Shown here piece after piece: positions 57,031 to 64,000 of a stretch of 64,000 nucleotides of DNA. The first letter of the stretch is position 1. Each line of letters opens with the position of its first letter. The position numbers were made by a program, and so were the translations under genes. The notes beneath the pieces were generated by a model. That model had not been told where the DNA came from. It ran no database searches and saw only the letters and a program-made list of their open reading frames with translations. Source of the DNA: Gnetum montanum (Eukaryota; Streptophyta; Gnetopsida; Gnetales; Gnetaceae). The stretch covers positions 1,218,428-1,282,427 of the forward strand of contig MNCI01004501.1 in NCBI GenBank assembly GCA_015680685.1, written 5' to 3'.

Positions 57031-58184
57031 TATCTATCTAGGAAACTATAATACTAGTATACTACAATAGTATCTAGTACTTGGTCAACAAATGGTAGAG
57101 GAAAATGATCCTTGAACATCCTCATATTTAACTATCTAAAATCAATGCAAACCCTTCACTTGCCACCTTTCCTTGGCACAATGACTAGTAGGCTAACCCA
57201 TTCACTGTATACTATAGGATAGATGAACCTAGCCTTCAATAATTTTTCCGACTCTTGTTTAACAATTTTCTTATGTTTTGGATTCAACCTTATTTACCAT
57301 TGGTGATGTGGTTTAGTAGCTAGATCTGTATAAATTCGATGTTGACAAATACATGGATCAATACCAGTAATTTTGTAATGGAACCATGCAAATGCAATTG
57401 GCCATTTATTCACCCCTTCTAGTAATTTCCCCTTTTGTTCTTTGTTAATTTTGGCATTTATAACTACCAATTTTTATTTTTTAGAAAAGCATACTCAAGT
57501 GTATTTAATAGGGCTTTTAGTTCTAAGGGTTTTAGTTCATATGTCTCTTATATCTCTAATTGTCTCCATTTAATATCTTCCTCCTATTGTGATTCCATAT
57601 AATGAGGTTGTCTTTTTGACTATTCTAACTTATCAATTTCTTTGACATAAGGACTCGTGATTTTATTTAATGATTCCATGCATATATTGGATTTTTTTTC
57701 TTCTTCAATAATCAACCCATAGATGCCTTCTTGTTGAGTGGCTACTACATACAAACACTTCTGTACACATGTCTTCTATGCATTTGTAACATGCTATGAT
57801 GTCATCATGTTTTATGATCCAAATCTTCTACACATAATTACACCCATTATCACTTTATGTAATACATGGAACTATATGTCTCTAAATGATTCCAACTTCA
57901 TCTTTCTTGGAGATTTTCAAGGATAACTCCCTAATTCCAAGCTTAGCATCAATAATGCTAAGTCATGCTCTTCCCATAATTATGAGAAATTCCCCTTTGT
58001 TCTTTTTGAAATGAATAAATAAAAAGCCAATAGGATAGGACCAAGCATTTATGGTAGTGATAACATCTTCCACATGTCCAAGTGGAACAATAATGGACTA
58101 GTCTGCAAGCTCTAATCAAATGTTGCTCTTCTTTAGTGGGGGCAAGTTCCAGGCCTTGTACATGTTTTATGAAATGAGGTTTAC
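57031..58184 (-). pseudogene. RT N-terminus and linker of F
   Basis: Minus-strand WVSPL-x2-VPKKGG-like (about 57215-57150) and FVDQVLDTI-like sequence stop near the n at 57030. The linker (57400-58184) carries the phrase around LLKIS seen in the other copies. Stops are frequent. Confidence 0.72.
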
Positions 58185-58415
58185 TCATGACCTAAAATCT
58201 AAAAGATCCTTACACGGTTTATGCCCTACTATTTGAAGGTAAACTAAGGGACTTCTAAGATCTTTTCTCTTTTTGGAAAGTGCTCCTGCTTTTATCCAGT
58301 ATATTATTATTTGTGTGAGCATGATAGTTGTAATCTTCTTGTTTATAGGTACAAGAAGCATATTTTTCTTTGGAGGAATGTGTGTAGATGAGATAGAGTT
58401 AGGTGAAGTCCTCAT
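58185..58415 (-). pseudogene. Protease remnant of F
   Basis: SPLVYLQIVGHKPCKDLL is followed by D-F-R-S, so the DSG triad is broken after the Asp. Same position as in B and E. Confidence 0.75.
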
Positions 58416-58419
58416 CCTT

Positions 58420-60851
58420 CAAACGTTTTTAGACTTGCCTTGAAAAAAGGATGTTTCCTAGCTCTTGGTTCACTTACTATTACATCCTTTTATAAAGTTA
58501 TTTCCCTGGTAGCACTCTTTTGTTGTGGTTGTATTAGTAGCTCTCCCTGCATGACTGGTGGAAATACTAATGATAGGGAGTTAGGAGTTTGAAGTGAAGA
58601 ACTAGCTGGTGGTTTGGACATTTAAGAATTTGGATCCATCTATGAAGTAGTGGATCGATGATATTTCAATGGACAATAGTGAGAGGAAGCATGGACTAAA
58701 GTATTCCATAGAGAGATTAGACATTGAACATAGTATCCATAGGAATCAAGTTACCTATATGGATACTATTGCCTTGGTGGTGTCATTCCCCTCACTTGTA
58801 GTTGTTACCACTACTACTAGTACTATTCCTATAGTTAAGGATATACCTCACTTGAATAGTATGATTATTGGTAGGGCTATCAAACGTTACCCTGTGGATA
58901 GGATAACCATATGGGGATTTTTTTCCCTAGACTCTTGTAAGTGGGCCATAGTAGGGCAACATCCCGTAGGAAGTTTATACTAGTACAATTTTGATCCTTC
59001 ATTATCCTTTGAACTAGAGTCTGTTATTTTCTCCTCTGTAGCAAATTTTTCTTTGTTCCTATAGTTTTCTCGCCCATTGTCTCCTCTCTTCTTCTTTATT
59101 GTGCTTCAATTTAGGGCTTGTTTGATCTTTTACTCTACTATCTTTAATGCTGTAGCAAATTTCTCATCCATGAAATCATATATTTTCTCTTCCTTAGTTG
59201 CAATGTCATTAATTAACTTCTAGATTAGTAGAGTCTTCCATTGGATTGTGTCTTCCAAGGTTTCCTCTTCTTGTGATTCTCATACTTTTACACCCCTTTT
59301 CCTGATTGTGGGACCTCTAATGTATTCTTTGGCTTATTCTCTTTTCCTTAACTCTCCTTTCTTTTTTGCCACTTTGTTAATGAGTCTTTGAATACAATGA
59401 GTTGTCATCTTGGATAACCTACCTTGGATGTATACCCCAAGGATTTTTCTTGTCTTTTTTCATAGCCCATTAATAATATGTCACAATTATTTCCTTTGAG
59501 AAAATCTGTGGCTTGGGAATCTATGTAATAGTAAATAGTATCTACCCATTTTTGCATCAAGGGATTAATAACTCCCTTACTTCCATCCTTGAATCTATTT
59601 TCTTAAATTAGATACTCTGGACTAAGTTTGATATTTGTCATTAAAAAGCTATAGCATGGTACTTAATCTTTGAATTGATTTTACTTCTAAGGATATGTAC
59701 CAACTCTCTACATCCTTTATGAGTGTTTTAGAAAATAACTTTAGTTTCTGCAAATCATTTTCAATATTGTATAAGGCATAGGCATCATGAAAGGCTTGAA
59801 TATGGTGTTGTGAATTTGCATTGTATCAACCTTCAAATTTTGGAATATTATTCATATCTAGTCCCTTGATGTGACTATCCCTTACATGCCTAGTAGGAAT
59901 ATACACTACTTTTCTAATGTTAATCATGTTTTGAGGGGTCAGTAGGGGTTCCTCATAGTCTTCATGTTCGTGAGCTCTATTGTAGTGGTAACCCCTTCAA
60001 TGCTCATGATGTTCTCTCTCTTCATGTCTGATCCACTCTCTTCTTTACTCATAATTATCCTCTTCTTCATTAGGATGTCTTCTTTGATGTACATATCTAT
60101 CATCATTCCTTCATCCCATCCCATCAATATCCCTTATTCTTCTTTCTCACTTGTTAGAATCTCTAGAAGAGTTTGAGGAGGAAGGGAAAGAAGTTGGAGA
60201 ATGGTGTTGGCTAATTCTCCTTCTATGACACATTGATTCATCCCTTTTTTATGTAGTGGACGTTTTAGGCATTGATTTTCTCCTAAGTATGGAGTCCTCC
60301 TTATTTCCTCTAGGTGTTTTCACAAGAGCTGAATGCAATTGTATCTTGATAGGATCTTTGATACAAATGATTGGTGTTTAAGATTGAGATTAATAGGTTT
60401 AATATAATTTCTCTGTGTGGAACATAGCATCATCTCTTTGCTCTAAGACAATAATTTAAGGTACTTTCTTCCCCTTATCAAGATCATACCTTGTCTCCAT
60501 AGTAGCATCCCTTCTTACTTTAGCCTCTATTGGTTGGTATGGCCTGATCATGTGCTTGGTGATATGGTAACCTTCTTGCATGTGACTAAGGTTTTAGCTC
60601 ATAAGGTTTTCTTGCACCATTAATAATGCAAAATGTTTTGGAGGTAAGACAATGTTACCTTATAAATCTCTTCATCTTAGTTATTCATCCCTATGAAAGA
60701 TAAATGTAAAGTCAAGATATTATGAATTAGTATGAGTGTAGAAGATTCTAGTTTACATTGGAACAATCTAGTCTTCTTCATTATATTTCTTGGCATGACT
60801 CTTATTAAATTCAGTAGCACATGGTGATTTTTTCTTATTTATAGAATCCAT
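58420..60851 (-). pseudogene. gag remnant of F
   Basis: The probable start is the ATG at 60851-60849 (MDSINKKK). It continues through a Tyr/Asp/His-rich region (60500-60000), the gag core (59900-59400) and the C-C-P part of the Cys/His cluster near 58950, whose first Cys residues are lost. Heavily broken. Confidence 0.65.
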
Positions 60852-60977
60852 ATTAAGTGTTTAACACATGAAGTAGATACTTTTGGAAACAACTTATTTT
60901 AAGTGTAAAGGATGTACTTGATGATTCTTAACACAATGAACTTTGTAAAATCAACTACTTAGCAAACATTAATACAT

Positions 60978-60995
60978 CCTTGATGACAACACCAA
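60978..60995 (-). promoter_or_regulatory. Primer binding site of F
   Basis: Minus-strand TGGTGTTGTCATCAAGGA directly follows the LTR end TCATCAT. A decayed tRNA-Asp-like site. Confidence 0.6.
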
Positions 60996-61856
60996 TGATG
61001 AGTAGTTGGGTATTCCAACACTTCATCATACAAGTCACAAGTATACACATGTAACCTAATCATAATCTGTGAATGGCTAATGTAAATTCACTAATAGTTG
61101 ACATTCAGTTTGCAATCATTATCCTCTCACATTGAGTTAGTGAAGTTTAAATTATATGGTTTAACTCCTAGTGAAGCATATGATATATTGATGTTATTTA
61201 GCCTTAATTATTCTAAACATCAACATAATGGAAATTAAGATAAAGTCTAAGTCTAAGTATAATAGGAATGTAAACTAATGTTAGCCTATAGTGTTAAGTA
61301 TCTACTCTTAGTTTGTCGTACATGTCAAGGGCTCATATAATTTTCACTGGGATTACCAAGTAAATCCACTACTAAGTGAATCAAGTGAACTCACTATTGG
61401 GTTATCAAATGATTACACTCATGCTCAAAACCAATCATACTTATATTGCCTTACTAAAGATGTGGAAAAAGATAAAGTACTCTGAAATTATAAATGACTT
61501 AAGTAAAGTAAATGTTGAAAGATAAAATTAAACTAAGTAAAAATGAACTAAGTAGAATGCTGCAATGATGGAAAATAATCTCGATCTTTATTTTTGATCA
61601 TGAATTGTGCCCAAAAACAATCCACTCAAATAAAGATTTCGTACAACTATTTAACACCACACTGTAGGGATTCACTATATCATGAAGTCTAAATCACAAA
61701 AACAAACTACAAGAATTTGGCTAAGTGTTGATGCAAAAGTGTTTATTTAACAAAACATTGGGTTGGTATTTATAGTGGTGACCACAACACACTACATCAC
61801 ATCTACGATGATGTAAGCAAGGCTATGATATCGTAGATATGATATCACAGCCATCA
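60996..61856 (-). repeat. 5' LTR of F
   Basis: 861 bp, ends TGATGG/TCATCA on the minus strand. A TATA box (TATAAATA, complement near 61767-61775) sits about 85 bp from the outer end, matching the short U3 of the other copies. The U3 contains overlapping GATATCG/GATATGATATC words. No second LTR is in the window. Confidence 0.82.
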
Positions 61857-64000
61857 ACTCAAAAGGTTTTATCACTATCTCCCCTCAAGAAATACAACAT
61901 GAGATTAAAGCTTGTATATCAATTCATCATTATTCCATTGGAATTGATGGAGGACATTGTAGCCACTATCTATGATTGGTCATATCCAGCAGATTTCCTA
62001 GTGATCCACATGGATAACTATAAAGGAAACTTTACTATTATCAAGGGAGGGTCTGGCTAGGTTTAATTGATGCTAAGATGGGGATTAGAGATATTTCCTT
62101 GAAAATATCCAAATAAAATAATTTCAAGAAGCTTGAGAAGAAGCAAGTTTCATGCATCATATATAGTGACACAAGGTATCATTACATTCAAAGGATATGG
62201 ACTATGAAGAGTACATCCATCACAACATGTAATAAGTATGTCAAGGCATAAAATATACAAAGGTGCTTATATGCAACACTCACAAAGCATGAAGGTACCC
62301 AATGGCTAACCACAGATAATCTCTTTGAATCCACAATATGCATGGAACCAATGAAGCTTGTCATAAGTGCTTACATAGACAACATGAATGGAATGAAACA
62401 AATTCAAAAAAAATCCTTCACTAAGATGCAAAAATGAATTGAGGGAGTTGGAAATTGTTGATGATTTCAAGTAGGATCCCCTTGAACTTAAGGGTTTATT
62501 GGAAAAATTAGAATATGTTTTTCTTGATAATGGCAAGCTAGAAATTATCAATGTCAGTCTCACCCAAAAACAAAAAATGAAGTTGCTACAAAAAATGAAC
62601 ATATGACCAACAATCTTTGCATGGTCATATCATGAGTTGACAAGAATAAATCCATGGATATGTTAGCACCAGATCTATATCGATGCCTCCATCAAACTAA
62701 GGAGACAACCATAGAGGAGATTTAATCCAAAGATTAAGCAAGTTATTAAAGATGAAGTTGAACAACTTCTTAAGGTAAAAGTCATCTATCTTGTAGCAAA
62801 CAATGAGAGGGTGAGCCCACTTTTGATTGTTTGAAAGAAAGAATGAAAATGGAGACTCTATACAGACTTCAGGCTATTGAATATGGCAATATTTAAAGAT
62901 CATTTTCCATTACCATTTGTAAACTAGGTGCTAAATAAGATTACAAGGCACAAATGCTACAATTTATTAGATGGTTATAGTGGTTATAACCAAATTCAGA
63001 TAGCACTAGAAGATCAAGCCAAAACAACTTTTATAAGTCCCTAGCGGACTTTTGCATATAAGAAGATTCTCTTTAGTCTTTGTAATGACCTTGCAACTTT
63101 CCAATGTCCAATACTTAGCATCTTTTAGCAACAAATTAATAGTAATATGGAAGTCTTCATGGATGACTTCTCCACCTATGGTACCAACTTTGAATAAGTC
63201 TTGGATAATCTGGAGCAAGTGCTAAAGCACTATGTGGAGACAAACCTATGGCTCAATTGGCAAAAAATCCATTTAATGGTCTAAGAGGACATACTTTTGG
63301 GGCACTAAATTTTACAAAAATAATTAATATGAACCTAGAGAAAGTATGGATCATCTAAGAAATCACCAGGCAACCACAAACTATGAAAGATGTGAGGTCA
63401 TTCCTTGGTTATACTAGTTACTATAAGCACTTAATTGAGAATATATCAAAAATTAATAAGCCACTAGTGGAGCTTACAAAGAAAGATGCATCTTTCGACT
63501 AGACTAGGGAATGTGAATAAGCATTCCAGTAGTTAAAGTAAAAGCTTGTAGAATATCTCATTCCACATGTTCCAAATTGGTCCAAACCATTTCACATTAT
63601 GATACATCTATCTAACTATGAATTGGAACTAATAATTACACAATTGGATAATTAAAAATGTACATACTACATCCATTATACAAGTAGAAGCATTGTGGAG
63701 GCACAACTGAACTACACCACTAAGAAGGGATTCATGATGGTGGTGTATGCCTTGAAAAAATTCAGGTACTATGTGCTTGGGTACCAAATTCTTATGCACA
63801 CTGATCACAATGCCAACCATTTCTTAATGAACAAGCCACTGATTAGTCCCCATGTCATATTGTGTCTAGTAATTTTATAGAAGTTTGACCTTACCATCAT
63901 GGACAAGAAAGAAACAGAAAATATAGTTTCTAATCATTTGTCTTAGTTATGATGGAATTGTAAGGAGGATAAGAAGCCTTTATCTAATCAATTTCTAGAT
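61857..64000 (+). mobile_element. Family 1 copy G, internal fragment (runs off the window)
   Basis: It starts in the region after protease (phrase LVYQFIIIPLELMEDIV) and continues through the linker, RT with FMDD at 63156-63167, and RNase H (QLNYTTKK, YYVLGYQ, DHNA). It ends at 64000 before integrase. Frames are broken by TAG and TAA stops. Its gag and LTR are not visible, so F may have inserted into G with the left side later lost. Confidence 0.82.

Larger units (their letters stand above)
54541..61856 (-). mobile_element. Family 1 copy F, 3'-truncated (minus strand)
   Basis: Minus-strand order: LTR (61856-60996), PBS, gag, protease, RT, RNase H, integrase, then about 300 bp of AT-rich leader, where it stops against the A2 repeats. 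Neither the 3' non-coding region nor a 3' LTR is present. The middle of RT/RNase H is inverted between single Ns (56537 and 57030). It is more decayed than B, D or E. Its outer right end abuts copy G. Confidence 0.82.

Noticed and set aside
1-64000. TAG as a reassigned sense codon
   Set aside because: TAG stops dominate, but TGA, TAA and frame shifts also occur in the same genes, and LTRs show the same transition bias in non-coding DNA, so decay explains it.

Overview
The window is intergenic, repeat-packed DNA of a large-genome seed plant. I infer this from several layers of nested, badly decayed Ty3/gypsy LTR retrotransposons of 10-13 kb, a plant-type tRNA-Asp primer site, plant-type gag, RT, RNase H and integrase motifs, and one plant aminotransferase fragment. 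A gymnosperm or another big, slowly purged genome is plausible but not proven. I see no intact host gene, tRNA, rRNA or CRISPR array. Almost every reading frame is broken by stops, mostly TAG.

Two families account for nearly everything. Family 1 (copies B, D, E, F, G and fragment Z) is an Athila/Tat-like gypsy element. Its LTRs are about 0.85-0.9 kb and begin TGATGA and end TCATCA. It has a tRNA-Asp-like PBS, gag, protease, RT, RNase H and integrase, a long structured non-coding stretch and, in the long form, an extra 3' ORF on the same strand. Family 2 (copies A1 and A2) has gag and a protease-like domain but no RT or integrase, plus a long 3' non-coding tail rich in minisatellites. It looks like a non-autonomous gag-only element.

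Layout: 1-1165 is the 3' tail of a truncated family 1 copy (Z). 1166-1488 is family 2 copy A1, which is split by complete copy B (1489-11566, target duplication GATGG) and resumes at 11567. A1 continues to about 13.3 kb. An unassigned island follows (13.3-17.1 kb, with a 45-bp and a 59-bp tandem array), then the A1 3' tail (17.1-19.5 kb) and its 3' LTR. That LTR is split by copy D (19674-30723, target duplication AAGCC, containing an 843-base N gap) and ends near 32.06 kb. Family 2 copy A2 runs from 32431 to about 54291. It contains an intronless aminotransferase fragment (38008-38496) and is itself split by minus-strand copy E (39756-52867, flanks ACTTT/ACATT). A truncated minus-strand copy F (about 54541-61856) follows, with a middle segment in the wrong orientation between single Ns. 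The window ends inside plus-strand copy G.

The copies complement each other. E keeps every module, B lacks the extra 3' ORF, and D lacks most of gag and all of protease. Three of the four readable integrases (B, D, F) carry Lys where the catalytic Glu should be. The most unusual non-coding signal is a hairpin with an A-rich loop downstream of integrase, whose stem changes sequence between copies but keeps pairing.
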